From NCBI GenBank assembly GCA_905221615.1, contig CAJNDT010004890.1, positions 1,314,599 to 1,378,598 on the forward strand: 64,000 nucleotides of DNA, read 5' to 3'. The position numbers were made by a program, and so were the translations under genes. Positions 9,945-19,497 of this stretch are shown here, in pieces. The notes beneath the pieces are model-generated. The model was not told where the DNA came from, made no database searches, and saw only the letters and a program-made list of their open reading frames with translations. This stretch comes from Symbiodinium sp. CCMP2592. Lineage: Eukaryota > Sar > Dinophyceae > Suessiales > Symbiodiniaceae. Position 1 is the stretch's first letter; each line of letters starts with the position of its first letter.

Positions 9945-10307
9945 TGTTCTTGTGACTGTCGCCAGAAGAAGCGTGCTGGGAACCTTCCGACGCGCACTCC
10001 GTTGGGCATGCAAGGACAGGAGCAGCCCCCGTTGAAGCAAATGTGTAGAAAAAAGCAGAGTCCAGCGTCTGGGGTTGGTGGTAAGTATCTGGCTGTGGGC
10101 TCTTCAGATTTCATTTTCTTTTGGAGGGATTGTCGGGGGTTGTTGCTTGGGGGCTCACTGGCCACACAGACACATCGCCTCTGACTGCAGCTTCAGGGGG
10201 TACTTTATTTTGGGGTCCTTTGTAATTAAAATGAGGATCCTACTATTTAGGATACCATATTCGGGTCTGGGTCCCCTATTCTCGGAGAACCAGAGCTGGC
10301 GAACCCA

Positions 10308-10405
10308 GGAGGCGGCCTCCATGCTTCAGTTGGCTACGGGCAGGAAGCCGGGAGTTCGGCGCTCTTCGAGCACTGCTCGGCAGATCGCACCTTGGCAGTG
10401 GAGGC
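10308..10405 (+). CDS. Beta-helix exon outside the array
   Basis: Reads GGGLHASVGYGQEAGSSAL then FEHCSADRTLAVEA. Same rung pattern as exon A but clearly diverged. It shows that the protein continues with older, non-amplified repeats after the tandem array. Confidence 0.55.
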
Positions 10406-10555
10406 TGATGAGTATCGTGAACAGACTGGGCTATGTTTCAGAAGCCGAAGGGTTGCATGGGGCACTGGAGGCAGTTGGTCAAGGGCATGGCCTCGACGCA
10501 CTCATTGAAGCCCCGTGCCCCCCGAAGCGTTGTGCGTCCCTGGCTGTTGAGGGCA

Positions 10556-10632
10556 CGGAGGCGGTGTTGCAACAAGAGTCCTCGACGGCAATGGCTCCAT
10601 GCGCTTCAAGGCATGCCGGGCACGTGCAGGCC
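10556..10632 (+). CDS. Beta-helix exon, exon B-like
   Basis: In the third frame the stretch reads HGGGVATRVLDGNGS then MRFKACRARAGQG, the exon B pattern (GGGA-V, then F-x-x-C-x-A). Overlapping frames are also open, so confidence is limited. Confidence 0.45.
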
Positions 10633-10844
10633 AGGGACTCTTGAACTCCAGGCTCTTGCAGGCTTTTTGGAACTGCCTTGGGCCAATCGTGGCTGCGTGA
10701 TGGACCATGCCGGCTGCTAGCTGCGGGGTGGACTTAACATACCAGCCTTTGACGGAGCACGCCTAACCCTAAACCTCTAAAGTTTGATTTTGCAGACGGA
10801 AGAAGGTCTGAAGCTACATACTGCTTGTACTAGGACAGTTTGGT

Positions 10845-10935
10845 GTGGGCATAGGTGGCGGCCTGCGTCTCACCACCGGCGGCACAGTACGTCATGGCGG
10901 TTCGCTCGCCTTCGAGGCCGGGTTGAGAGCGTCAG
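10845..10935 (+). CDS. Beta-helix exon, exon A-like
   Basis: Reads GIGGGLRLTTGGTVRHGGS then LAFEAGLRASG. The GGGL start and a central F match the repeat; the Cys is missing. Followed by a telomere-like tract (gattagggtttaggatgcag). Confidence 0.5.
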
Positions 10936-11179
10936 GGGTCATAACAAATTTATTGGACGCAGGATTAGGGTTTAGGATGCAGGATTTTGGGGGTTGTGGG
11001 TTTTGGGTTTGGGCCACCGCTTCGGATTTTTGGCCGGGACTGAAAGAACAGAAGCAGCCTGAATGACCTTAGCCGGAAACTCTTCGAGACGGAGCCTGAG
11101 AGAAGACATGATAGATGGCAGAAGTTGCTGGAGTTTTTGGGTAGTGAGGAAAGAGAAGCGGAGACTGGAAGGTGTGCAA

Positions 11180-11237
11180 TGCCGGCAGCATCGGCGGTGG
11201 GCTTTACATAGATGCCCGCCAAGGACGGCAGCCTTGA
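11180..11237 (+). CDS. Possible short beta-helix exon (GGGLYIDARQG)
   Basis: Reads AGSIGGGLYIDARQGRQP before a stop. The GGGLY word matches the family but the exon is short and its ends were not found. Confidence 0.35.
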
Positions 11238-11725
11238 AACCCACATGTTCGCCATCCTATATGCATTTCTTTGCACCGGAGACTAGGGGCTTGCAAGCAT
11301 CCGACCATAGACATACTCGTCGCAACTGCGTCATCCGGCTTTGCAGCAGTATCCTGCGACTGTCCAATGCCAAGCTGAGCTGGCTGTGATTCACACTGGG
11401 AACGTTGGGCAGGACTTGTGCTGCCATCACCGGCACTGACTTGAGACGAAAGCCCAAGCGAAGTGCGGAGTGCAAACCCCCAAGTGGCCGACGTCGAAGC
11501 TCAAATCCCTCGCGTAGGAGTAAACTCTAAATCCCGAAAGGGAACAGTCGGAGCCAGTGCTTGTAGGCAAGCCTTCCAAGAGCCTCTTTTGCTGGGGATC
11601 CTTGAGCCAAGCAAGAAGCGAACAACACTGACATTAAATCGTATGGGTGATGGGAAGCCTCACAGGCGAGCGAAGAAGTCAAACGAAACAACAACAGCGT
11701 TTCCATCCAACCACTTCGCGCTGCG

Positions 11726-11920
11726 ATGCATGAAAGGTTCTCCATGGCTATTGAAGCCCTCTCACTGAACGTTGGTCTTTCAGGACAGTTTAGAAAGCTG
11801 CTTCTTGATCGCTGCAATGCTGACGTGGCTGCAGCCGCCTTCGCTGCAATTGCAGCCAATGGCACAGAAGCGGAAGTGCGAATCGAGGATGGGATTTGCC
11901 TGCCGAGTGTGAGTGTGTAA
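11726..11920 (+). CDS. Possible further exon of the beta-helix gene
   Basis: The frame includes FRKLLLDRCNADVAAAA and FAAIAANGTEAEVRI, which has the F...C.A and N-G-T character of the repeats but no GGGL start. The acceptor tctttcag at about 11783 is plausible. Weak call. Confidence 0.3.
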   Translation: MHERFSMAIEALSLNVGLSGQFRKLLLDRCNADVAAAAFAAIAANGTEAEVRIEDGICLPSVSV

Positions 11921-12181
11921 AGTTTTTCCCTGCCTCAAGGATGTGCCTTCTCACTGCACTTCAACAACTAGGTCGCGCCTTTAAACGTCAGCATAGTCTG
12001 GCAGACGTGAAGGTTGTCATACAGTGGTTTTTGCCTGGGCAAAGATGATGGAAGGGATGGCCTGGCAATAGAAATGGTCAACCTAACGTTGTCAGCACAT
12101 CCACAATAGATAGTTTATGAATTATGATATGTCACATATGAACAAGCCATACATTAACTTTTACATGCCACATGTTATAGT
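11921..12181. other. Non-coding junction before LINE 1
   Basis: No coding signal. AT content rises toward the (TA)n tract that borders the LINE on its 3' side. Confidence 0.4.
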
Positions 12182-12217
<36 letters not shown>

Positions 12218-12223
12218 TATATC
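12182..12223. repeat. (TA)n microsatellite at the 3' end of LINE 1
   Basis: About 42 bp of alternating T/A interrupted by one gt. It lies about 90 bp beyond the ORF stop, at the 3' side of the minus-strand element. It could be the element's own 3' tail or the target into which it inserted. Confidence 0.85.
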
Positions 12224-12313
12224 ACGCTTTTCACGCTTTTCGGGCATAGACTCCAAGCGGTCGCGGCCCATCGGGCACCTAATTAAAGTGAGACAAGACT
12301 CAAGGGCCGGAGT

Positions 12314-15300
12314 TCACGTGCAGTTACTCAGAGTGCACCAACCGCTCGACTCCACGAAGTCCAGCCCGGGAATCTCAAGCAGAAGCGAGATATGTGGACG
12401 GGAACTGACAGGGAAGAGAAGTCGAGTGGGAATTCCACGGCCCCAGAGCCGAAGGGCGAAACGCATTAGGTCCCCTTGAAGGGTCATGAGGAGTAGTTGC
12501 CGGTGAAAGCTTGCTGGTGGAAGGCAGACAGGAGGGCACTGTCGAAATCCATTCCAGTCGTTCAGGCAAATCTCAAAGACCACATCCTCGAAGGGGCCTT
12601 CCAAAAAGGAGAGCGAATCACCCTGTCGCAAAGAGGCGACACATTCAGAGAAGGGAAAGAGGATCCTGCGGCAATCGTCGAACGGGAGACACCACTCGTC
12701 AGGGCCGACAAGGACCGTAGTAGGATCTTCACTGAAAGTGAGAGCCCTAGGGAGACGAATGGCCGCAACCTCCAACGCCTCCAACACAAGGGCCTCGTCC
12801 CGGAATGTGCATGTCGGATCGATACTCGGATCGGGGGACGGAACAAGCCATTCCACAACGTCAGCCGTCGGAACCCATTCCAGTGTCCGGGCAACAATCG
12901 GGCGGATGGGCTCTGGCAGTCCGAGCAGTTGAGTCGCCAGGAAGGCTCGAGCAGTAATGCGTAAGCGCCGGACTGGCGCGCAAACACTGGCGAAGGCGAC
13001 TCGAATCTGCTCCTCAACGGCGGGGACATCGTCATGTGCAATGCCTAGGCCAACATGTCGCAAACAGTCCAAAATCTCAGCGACTGGGCGGTCGGCTTCG
13101 TCGCACCATTCGGCCGAGTCAAAAGGCAGGACTGGGCCCTCTGCCTGAAGAACGGGGGCCTGGACTCGGTGCTGGTCCTCTCCTCGGGTGCTGCCCTGGC
13201 CGGGTTCGACTGGGGCGTGGTAACCTGCGACTTGGAGGCTTCGACGGCATTGGTGACTATATGCAAGGTGCTTGCAGAGTTTGAGGTTCGTTGCAAAATG
13301 CCGGAGACATTTCTGGCATTGTCGTCCACTTAGGACACCTCTGCCAGCGGTAAGCCGTCCATGTGTCTTGAAAGCGTGGACAGACCAGGCTTGGAGATTG
13401 GGGAAAGTTTGGCGACAAGGCCCACAGCATTCCCGGCGGTCCCAGAGCTCCATAACAGGTTCAAGCAAGATGCCGCCTGCAATACGCAGCTGTTTGGAGA
13501 GAAGCCCTCGATGGTAGACCCCGGCAGAGTGCCAGGCCTCCCTGCGAACAGCTCTCTGCTGTGCCTTGCGCAGGAGACGCTTCCAGCGCCCAGGATTGCA
13601 TCGGATGGTATCCATCCAGAGATGCCAGGCTTCTGGGGCACTCGGGGCCCAGCCCTCTTCAGCGACGAGCTCACAGAGCCATTCAAGAGAATGGCGTGCG
13701 GAGGCTAGCCAGTTCGCTTCCGCATGAAGCAGGGCCCACAGTTCTGGGATAGGATTGGTGGCACATGCAGCAAGATGGCGAAGACGTGCCAAGTGGAGCA
13801 GTGTGCTGATGGTGGGCAGTCCCGCCAAGGCCAGGACGCGAAGCTGGCCAAGCCGCCGCGCCTGGAGACTGTCGAACGCGGGCTTTAGGAGGGTGCAGGC
13901 CATCTGGAAGTAAGCCGTCGAGAGGCATTGCTCTTCTGCTTTCGTGAGCGTGGGCCAAGTCCCCGCACCGAACAGCAAAGTGGAAAGCACGAGGGAGTCA
14001 AACAGGGAAACCTTGTCTGCAACCGGCACAAAGCGAGAGGAGAAAATGCGTTTGCGCCTCTTGTTGAAGGCCTGCCATGCCATTGCAACTCGGCAACGCA
14101 GCTCCCGAAGAAGGGCTCCACTATGATGAATAAGTCCTCCGAGATGCCGATAGTGGGGTACTATCTGCACAGTGGCTCCTGGCCACAGACGGCTGTCGGC
14201 TGAAATCAGTGGGGGATCATCTCTGAAAAGCTCAGCCCGGAGCTTGCGGGAGCCGGTGCCAGTGAGCGATACAATGGTCTCCGTTTTACCGCGGTCGAGA
14301 TTTGGCAGTAAAGCGCGGCCAAGGCAGCTGTCTAGCAGGATACCTAGGGTCCTCTTAATCTTGTGCGGCAGCTCGGATGCGACAGTCGTGTAAAGAACAA
14401 GCGCAGTGTCGTCCATCCACGTGCTGTCCAGGATGGCCAGAGAGTCCGTAGCTGTGGAGGAAACGGGCCAAAGGTTGGCAAGCATGTCGGAATGCCATGG
14501 CAGTGTGGCGATTCCGACCTCTTGTTCCACAGCTGTACGCACCTGGTGAAGCACCCGTGCGAAGACAAAACTAAAGACAATGTCTGCCAGATTATCTCCG
14601 GGACGAGTCCCGATGCCCGTTTCTGTAACGGCTTCGTGGTGTTCGAATCGGAACCACGTATGGCTCAAGGCTTCGCAGGTAGCCGCGGACAGCCATGAGG
14701 AGGCACCAGCAGACTCAAAGAGAGTCTCGGCCTGGAGATACTCATGGATCTCGTGCATCACTTCCGGAGGAAGGTGAACCTCCTTGACAATCGCCGCAAT
14801 GTCAGCATCCGAGCCTTGAAATCCAACGACGAGAGGCCTCATAATACGATAAAAGGCTTCGCGTAAATCAAGGAAAATGATGCCAAGGGAAAAGCCATTA
14901 CCGCAAGCCCAGGACTGGAAAGCCCGCACCATGTGCGAAGCCATGGTGACTGGGCGTTGGGGCAGCCCGCCGATTTGGAAAGCCGTGGCTACACCGGCAA
15001 GGGCAGGCACATTGCGCTGTCTGAGCATCTTATGGTACGCCTTGCCAACTACCGATGAAACGAGAATGCCCCTATGGGCATGGCATTGGTGAGGCGCCGC
15101 CTTACCCTTCCATACCGCATATAAAGAACCTCCCTTCCAATGAAGGGGTTCTTCGATGCGCATGGTGCATTTAAGAATCAAGGAGTAGAGCACTCGGGCG
15201 GCGTGTCCCGGCACTGCGTGAAGAGCCTCAGCAGGGATACAATCAGTGCCGAAAGCGCGGTGCAGCTGAGTGCCACGAAATGCGGCCTCCAATTCGCAGC

Positions 15301-17737
15301 AGGTGGGCACATCGGCAGCAGTGAGGTTGATGCAATCAAGGTCCCTGTTCTGCTGTGTCTTGACACAAGCCTGAGCCAAGGCGTGTGGTGTACGGCGCTG
15401 TCCGCCTTCAATGCCCGAGAAGTGCTCAATCCAAGTATCAACCACTTCATCTGCTGTCTCCGCAACGGTGCCATCAGCCCTTTGAAGTCGGGGCAGACCC
15501 TTGGCCTGGCGTGTCTTGCGCTTGGAAGGGCCAAGGAGGCACTGAAGGCGGGAAACAACATGACCCGTGGACTGCACAGCCGCAGTGGCCGCGGCGTCCC
15601 CGATACGCCGATTGACGTCGCTCCTAATGGCTTGGCGGAGCTCCTTCTTGGTGGCCGCTAGATCGCTGACATGATGACTTAGGGTGATAAGTTGGCGCCC
15701 GCGGCGCAAAACAGCGGTCAGCTGGGCGACATACATTCGCATGTCCGCTTGCCAAGTAAGCCACCCGCAATGGAGGAGCATTTCATTGACACAGGCCCGC
15801 AGATGTACAACCTGTCGGCGCAGCCACACTCTGCGCTGCCGCAGTTGCCATGTGTGGGGACTGAAGTGCGAGGAACGACAATTTCCCTTGGTTGCGGGAA
15901 ATGCAGAGCTCAGGGCAGACGAAAGGTATGTTTGGAGACGTGTGTAATGGGAATGCACATCACACTGCCAGGGGACCACTGGAGCAGCCGCAAATATGCG
16001 CCGAAGAGTATCACGCCCGTTGTCGGTCAGCATGGCTTCCCTGTCATACACTGGCCGGCGTGCCTGTGGTCTGAAGCGGCCTCTGTCTTGGAAATGCACC
16101 CAGGTACGCAGGGCATGATGATCATCCCTGGCCTGCCCCCATTCAAGTGCTGAGAAAACCTGGGAGCCATCACGCAAGACTCCCCAAGACTGAGGCACTG
16201 CCAGGTAGTCAAGACGAGCTCCACTGCCACCACTGGGAGGCCACCATGTAGCTGTGGGGCCAGGGTGGCAGTGGCCAAACGTGGAGGGGAGCCACAGTCC
16301 AAAGTTCTGAAGGATGTCTATCAAGGCGGGTGGAGCCGGGTGCTTGGTGGGGAATACAAGCTCCCCGACGTGCCCAGTGACACTATCGGCGAAGTGTGCA
16401 TTGAAGTCACCAAGCATGACAAGGGAAACGCCGTGTGCAAACCGGTGCAGGGTCTGACGGAGCTCCCGCCACCACGAAGCGCATTGCGAATTGGTGCTGC
16501 TGGGTGCATGTATTACCGCGAATAGAACCCGCAGGGGACCGCGTGTATACTTCACCAACAGCATTCGTGGCGTGGACGCCAGAACGACAAAGTCATTGGG
16601 GGCGAAGCAAACTTTAACTCCACTAGCGGTGGCGAAAGAGCGACAACGGGAGAACCAGAGCTCAACACCGAAATTACCCTGTCTGTCCTTTCCCGTACAG
16701 AACCTGACGTGGGAGCTAGAGACAAAGGTGTTGTCTCCCGCCCCTCTCGCTTCTTGTAGGGCAATGATGTGCGCCCCAAAATGATCAAACTGCTCGCGAA
16801 GGAAAGCTGCCTTGCCCTGGAACACGTCCTCGGATGGGACAGCACCTGGAGGGGGGGCTTCCGCCAATGTCTGAACATTGAGAGTAAAGATACACAGGTC
16901 TGCACGAAAGGTAGGGTCAGCGGTGTCAGCAGGGGCATCAGGCGAAAGTCCAAACAGGGACTGTGTCTCGATCGCTGCAAGCTGGAATGGTGCTGTGTGG
17001 CGAGCTTTATCCACGAAGCCGGTGCCAACATAGCTAGGCCATTCTCCAGGGTTTTTGGTGGCTTGGAGAACAACCCATAGCCAGCGCAGCCGGGAAGTGG
17101 CACACAGGTTGGTGAATGGAGCAGTACGTTGAGCAGCACAGGCAACAGAGCCATCGATCTGGTTCACATACTTGGCAAGGAGATCCACAAGATCATTGCC
17201 GTAATGGCCTTTGTGGGACCTGACATGTTTGATATCAGAGTCGAAAGAAGGGTGGGCCGTCTGCACGGCTTGGCAGATTTGGCGGCAGAAACCAGGCAGT
17301 CCTTCATGTAGGGCAGACCCATATTGTCCTGTCGCCTGTCGAAGTGCAACCAGGCAGTCTGCGTGTACGCGAGCCTGCACACCTGGTGGTGTCTGCAGGG
17401 TCCACGCAAGGGCCCAAAACAGGGCACTTTGTTCCCCGACCAGTGCAGTATGCGCTTGCGCTCCAATGTAGAGAGAAGCATCGGGCTGAGTGTCAACACG
17501 TGCTCCGGCCCAGCCAATGAGATAGAGACAGCAGTCTCTTGCCCCAAAGGCAACAAAGGCCCATGAGCTGTTGGTACCATCGAAGGAGCCATCTGTGTAC
17601 ACATCGATGCTTTGCAGTGAGGCAAGGTCTGTGCCGGGTGGCAGGAGAGTGCCCCATTCAGGCCGTGAGAGGTGCAGATCTGCAGGTAGGGAGGTCTCAA
17701 GCTCCCAACCTGGTTGCAGCAGCTGTATGGCCTGCAT
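12314..17737 (-). CDS. LINE ORF2: RNase H - APE endonuclease - reverse transcriptase - C2H2 fingers
   Basis: An 1807-residue intact frame. Residues about 43-195 form an RNase H domain: YTDGS (D49), GEQSALFWAL (E102), HADC (D127), then SHKGHYGNDLVD (H175, N181, D185). Residues about 280-545 form an APE-type endonuclease: FTLNVQT (N287), ALQEAR (E329), GDFNAH (D444, N446), RLDYL (D509), DDHHAL (D539, H540). Residues about 755-1160 form the reverse transcriptase: FLDLREAF (D957), GTRPGDNLAD, and the catalytic WMDDTAL (D1109, D1110). Two C2H2 fingers follow, C1438-C1441-H1454-H1459 and C1474-C1477-H1490-H1495, both with spacing C-x2-C-x12-H-x4-H. About 300 residues with no recognised domain complete the protein. 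All catalytic residues are present, so the copy could be active. RNase H lies before the endonuclease, whereas known RNase H-bearing LINE clades have it after the RT. The frame reaches back to a stop about 90 bp upstream of the ATG. Confidence 0.88.
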   Translation of the reverse strand: MQAIQLLQPGWELETSLPADLHLSRPEWGTLLPPGTDLASLQSIDVYTDGSFDGTNSSWAFVAFGARDCCLYLIGWAGARVDTQPDASLYIGAQAHTALVGEQSALFWALAWTLQTPPGVQARVHADCLVALRQATGQYGSALHEGLPGFCRQICQAVQTAHPSFDSDIKHVRSHKGHYGNDLVDLLAKYVNQIDGSVACAAQRTAPFTNLCATSRLRWLWVVLQATKNPGEWPSYVGTGFVDKARHTAPFQLAAIETQSLFGLSPDAPADTADPTFRADLCIFTLNVQTLAEAPPPGAVPSEDVFQGKAAFLREQFDHFGAHIIALQEARGAGDNTFVSSSHVRFCTGKDRQGNFGVELWFSRCRSFATASGVKVCFAPNDFVVLASTPRMLLVKYTRGPLRVLFAVIHAPSSTNSQCASWWRELRQTLHRFAHGVSLVMLGDFNAHFADSVTGHVGELVFPTKHPAPPALIDILQNFGLWLPSTFGHCHPGPTATWWPPSGGSGARLDYLAVPQSWGVLRDGSQVFSALEWGQARDDHHALRTWVHFQDRGRFRPQARRPVYDREAMLTDNGRDTLRRIFAAAPVVPWQCDVHSHYTRLQTYLSSALSSAFPATKGNCRSSHFSPHTWQLRQRRVWLRRQVVHLRACVNEMLLHCGWLTWQADMRMYVAQLTAVLRRGRQLITLSHHVSDLAATKKELRQAIRSDVNRRIGDAAATAAVQSTGHVVSRLQCLLGPSKRKTRQAKGLPRLQRADGTVAETADEVVDTWIEHFSGIEGGQRRTPHALAQACVKTQQNRDLDCINLTAADVPTCCELEAAFRGTQLHRAFGTDCIPAEALHAVPGHAARVLYSLILKCTMRIEEPLHWKGGSLYAVWKGKAAPHQCHAHRGILVSSVVGKAYHKMLRQRNVPALAGVATAFQIGGLPQRPVTMASHMVRAFQSWACGNGFSLGIIFLDLREAFYRIMRPLVVGFQGSDADIAAIVKEVHLPPEVMHEIHEYLQAETLFESAGASSWLSAATCEALSHTWFRFEHHEAVTETGIGTRPGDNLADIVFSFVFARVLHQVRTAVEQEVGIATLPWHSDMLANLWPVSSTATDSLAILDSTWMDDTALVLYTTVASELPHKIKRTLGILLDSCLGRALLPNLDRGKTETIVSLTGTGSRKLRAELFRDDPPLISADSRLWPGATVQIVPHYRHLGGLIHHSGALLRELRCRVAMAWQAFNKRRKRIFSSRFVPVADKVSLFDSLVLSTLLFGAGTWPTLTKAEEQCLSTAYFQMACTLLKPAFDSLQARRLGQLRVLALAGLPTISTLLHLARLRHLAACATNPIPELWALLHAEANWLASARHSLEWLCELVAEEGWAPSAPEAWHLWMDTIRCNPGRWKRLLRKAQQRAVRREAWHSAGVYHRGLLSKQLRIAGGILLEPVMELWDRRECCGPCRQTFPNLQAWSVHAFKTHGRLTAGRGVLSGRQCQKCLRHFATNLKLCKHLAYSHQCRRSLQVAGYHAPVEPGQGSTRGEDQHRVQAPVLQAEGPVLPFDSAEWCDEADRPVAEILDCLRHVGLGIAHDDVPAVEEQIRVAFASVCAPVRRLRITARAFLATQLLGLPEPIRPIVARTLEWVPTADVVEWLVPSPDPSIDPTCTFRDEALVLEALEVAAIRLPRALTFSEDPTTVLVGPDEWCLPFDDCRRILFPFSECVASLRQGDSLSFLEGPFEDVVFEICLNDWNGFRQCPPVCLPPASFHRQLLLMTLQGDLMRFALRLWGRGIPTRLLFPVSSRPHISLLLEIPGLDFVESSGWCTLSNCT

Positions 17738-18810
17738 CCACAGTCGAAGGAGACATGTGACAGGTCGTGTTCGACGCCAGCAGGAAGAAGGGGGGCGAGC
17801 CGGAGAACAGGAGGCAAAATCGCTGAATCATGGTCGCTGTACGTCTGTGTGGAAGACGGCGCAGATCCAAAGTGATCAAAGAGGGTATCCAGGAGTGTGG
17901 CGGCCTGGAAGGCCCAGTGATCAGACTCGATGGCACACTGTTCCAGAAGAGTGCTCAAATGCCATGATGATATGTCATCTCGGACCGCCTCTTCTGCATT
18001 GGTGGATTCACCAGTTGCTTGTAGGCTACGCAGGTCAGTTTGGGAGGAAGTAACATGTGCAACCGGCCAATGCCGAGATCGGACGGGCGTGGGGACGCCT
18101 CGAGCACCAAAGGCCGGAGGGTAGGCTGGGGAGTGCGCTGGGACAGTAGTGTCCCCACAAGCACCCGTCTGTCGGGTACGCGGTCCGATCAGGGTGGCAG
18201 CTGCTCCAACTCGAGGGAGCAGCGCGAAACACAAAAGGAAAAGTGCGAGCCACGGTACAGGAGCTCTAGCGGCTCGTAGCACTCCTCTTCTCATCCGTGC
18301 GGTGACAGCGAGGAGGAGCACTGCACATGCCCCGAAGAACGCTAGATACCCCGAAGAGACAAAGTGCAATCCCAGTGGCAAGTGGCCGATCATCTGTGAT
18401 ACGCCATGTGATTCCAGAGACGGCCTGGCGTGTGTGGCGGTAGGGGCCGAGCTTTCTTGAACTCGAGAGGGTAGCAGGGGTGGCGACGCGGCTGCCCGGT
18501 GGTCGGGCGTCTTCAGCTGCAACTCCGCATGACCACATGCATCTCGATCGGGTCCTTCTAAGGCTCGTGTGGCTAGGGGCTGTGCGAGAGCGCATATCCT
18601 GGGCCTGGACGGGGCGGTGCCTGGAATGCTCTCTGTCAACGGGAGCTCCAGCCTGGTGGCGTGGAGCTGTGGAAGGCGTACTCCTCCAGCGGAACAGATT
18701 CTCGGCAGTATCAGGCTCGCCCTCTCCCTCTGGCTCAGAAGAATCCTGGGAGGGGCTCCTCGCGGGAGAAGGGGCCGAGGGTGGGGCGGCATCAGACCGT
18801 GCTTGTGCAA
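17164..18810 (-). CDS. LINE 1 hydrophobic linker region; coding-like part about 17740-18400
   Basis: Within this 548-codon frame, residues about 137-355 look real. A hydrophobic segment (FVSSGYLAFFGACAVLLLAV, from residue 150) is followed after basic residues by a second (WLALFLLCFALLPRVGAAAT). Then comes an acidic, Leu-rich stretch (AVRDDISSWHLSTLLEQC and QAATLLDTLFDHF). The frame runs into ORF2 near 17740, and the rest (17164-17730) only shadows ORF2 in another frame. The two hydrophobic segments suggest a membrane hairpin. A comparable hydrophobic segment (FNALCLLTLPEAVRAGPPG) occurs in LINE 2. Confidence 0.5.
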   Translation of the reverse strand: MHKHGLMPPHPRPLLPRGAPPRILLSQRERASLILPRICSAGGVRLPQLHATRLELPLTESIPGTAPSRPRICALAQPLATRALEGPDRDACGHAELQLKTPDHRAAASPPLLPSRVQESSAPTATHARPSLESHGVSQMIGHLPLGLHFVSSGYLAFFGACAVLLLAVTARMRRGVLRAARAPVPWLALFLLCFALLPRVGAAATLIGPRTRQTGACGDTTVPAHSPAYPPAFGARGVPTPVRSRHWPVAHVTSSQTDLRSLQATGESTNAEEAVRDDISSWHLSTLLEQCAIESDHWAFQAATLLDTLFDHFGSAPSSTQTYSDHDSAILPPVLRLAPLLPAGVEHDLSHVSFDCGCRPYSCCNQVGSLRPPYLQICTSHGLNGALSCHPAQTLPHCKASMCTQMAPSMVPTAHGPLLPLGQETAVSISLAGPEHVLTLSPMLLSTLERKRILHWSGNKVPCFGPLRGPCRHHQVCRLAYTQTAWLHFDRRQDNMGLPYMKDCLVSAAKSAKPCRRPTLLSTLISNMSGPTKAITAMILWISLPSM

Positions 18811-19471
18811 TCAAGATTTGCCCCTCCTGGATATTGACCCAACGAATGTCTGTGGGAAGACCCTGGAACACAACATGCCATCCCTGTGGCAGGCCATCAC
18901 CAAGAGCCCTAAGGGGGGGCACGGAGTCCAACCAGCCATCGACAGTGAGGACGGGAATCCATCCACGGAGGATTCGGCGGGCATCAATGAGGGCGGCAAC
19001 TGGCTGGGTGCTAAGGGCGAGACCGCCAATCGAAAGAGCAATGACAACGGTGTGACAGCGTTGTCCCAGGACTGACACATTCGGCGGTCTGGGCAGTCCA
19101 GGTGAGAGGAGCAGCTCAGACTCAGAACATCCGACCTCAGCTGCGATGTCAGAGCGGTACCTAGTGGAGCGATGGCCTCTCAAATGAAATGTAGCACAGC
19201 TATCTTCCTTTACTAGGCAATATCTGTCCCGAAAGGATCTGCTGGGGAATGCAGGTGGCAAGGACCATGACTCCGGCGAGCGCACAACATCTGCAAAGCG
19301 CAGTGGTCCTGGTCTGTCCGAGCCGCGACGGACGAATTGGACACTTGTCCCAGAAATAAGAGTGGCCTCTTCATGTGGGAGCAGCGGGCCCGTGCCATCC
19401 ACATTACTAGCTTCACCCCTTGCGCTCGGTGGGTCGGGAATCGGTTCAAAGGCTGTTTTAAACATAGGCAA
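18266..19471 (-). CDS. LINE 1 ORF1 remnant with module A
   Basis: The segment around DARRILRGWIPVLTVDGW and GDGLPQGWHVVFQGLP aligns with DCRRILRGFQWQLCQEGY and PDGYSVSITGAR in the LINE 2 ORF1 (37874-40810). Upstream parts align as well (RYCLVKEDSC... with HFSLLTDAGM...). The frame opens after a stop near 19490, and the last about 140 residues probably change frame into the 17164-18810 frame. Function unknown; ORF1 proteins of LINEs usually bind RNA. Confidence 0.6.
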   Translation of the reverse strand: MPMFKTAFEPIPDPPSARGEASNVDGTGPLLPHEEATLISGTSVQFVRRGSDRPGPLRFADVVRSPESWSLPPAFPSRSFRDRYCLVKEDSCATFHLRGHRSTRYRSDIAAEVGCSESELLLSPGLPRPPNVSVLGQRCHTVVIALSIGGLALSTQPVAALIDARRILRGWIPVLTVDGWLDSVPPLRALGDGLPQGWHVVFQGLPTDIRWVNIQEGQILIAQARSDAAPPSAPSPARSPSQDSSEPEGEGEPDTAENLFRWRSTPSTAPRHQAGAPVDREHSRHRPVQAQDMRSRTAPSHTSLRRTRSRCMWSCGVAAEDARPPGSRVATPATLSSSRKLGPYRHTRQAVSGITWRITDDRPLATGIALCLFGVSSVLRGMCSAPPRCHRTDEKRSATSR

Positions 19472-19497
19472 CTGACGACATAGTCAAAACAACTCAA

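Larger units (their letters stand above)
6640..9960 (+). repeat. Tandem array of about 700-bp units, each with two beta-helix exons
   Basis: Five successive units begin at exon A positions 6719, 7439, 8157, 8847 and 9555 (spacing 720, 718, 690 and 708 bp). Each unit has exon A (GGGLYT...FENCTA), an intron, exon B (GDGGGARV...IF), then a conserved intron with the recurring words gttctgggattgatagattgaggg and ggttgggctgcggccgttgcag. Units 2 to 5 are much closer to each other than to unit 1, which suggests recent unequal exchange. Confidence 0.9.
12183..19497 (-). mobile_element. LINE-type (non-LTR) retrotransposon, 5'-truncated, ORF2 intact
   Basis: Reading right to left there is an ORF1-like remnant (19471-18266), a second frame with two hydrophobic segments (18400-17740), and a complete ORF2 (17737-12314), then a short 3' UTR and (TA)n. 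The ORF1 remnant is homologous to a middle part of the element at 37.9-44.3 kb, which carries at least 4 kb more 5' sequence. This copy therefore appears 5'-truncated, as is usual for LINEs. No polyA tail or clear target-site duplication was found. Confidence 0.8.
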
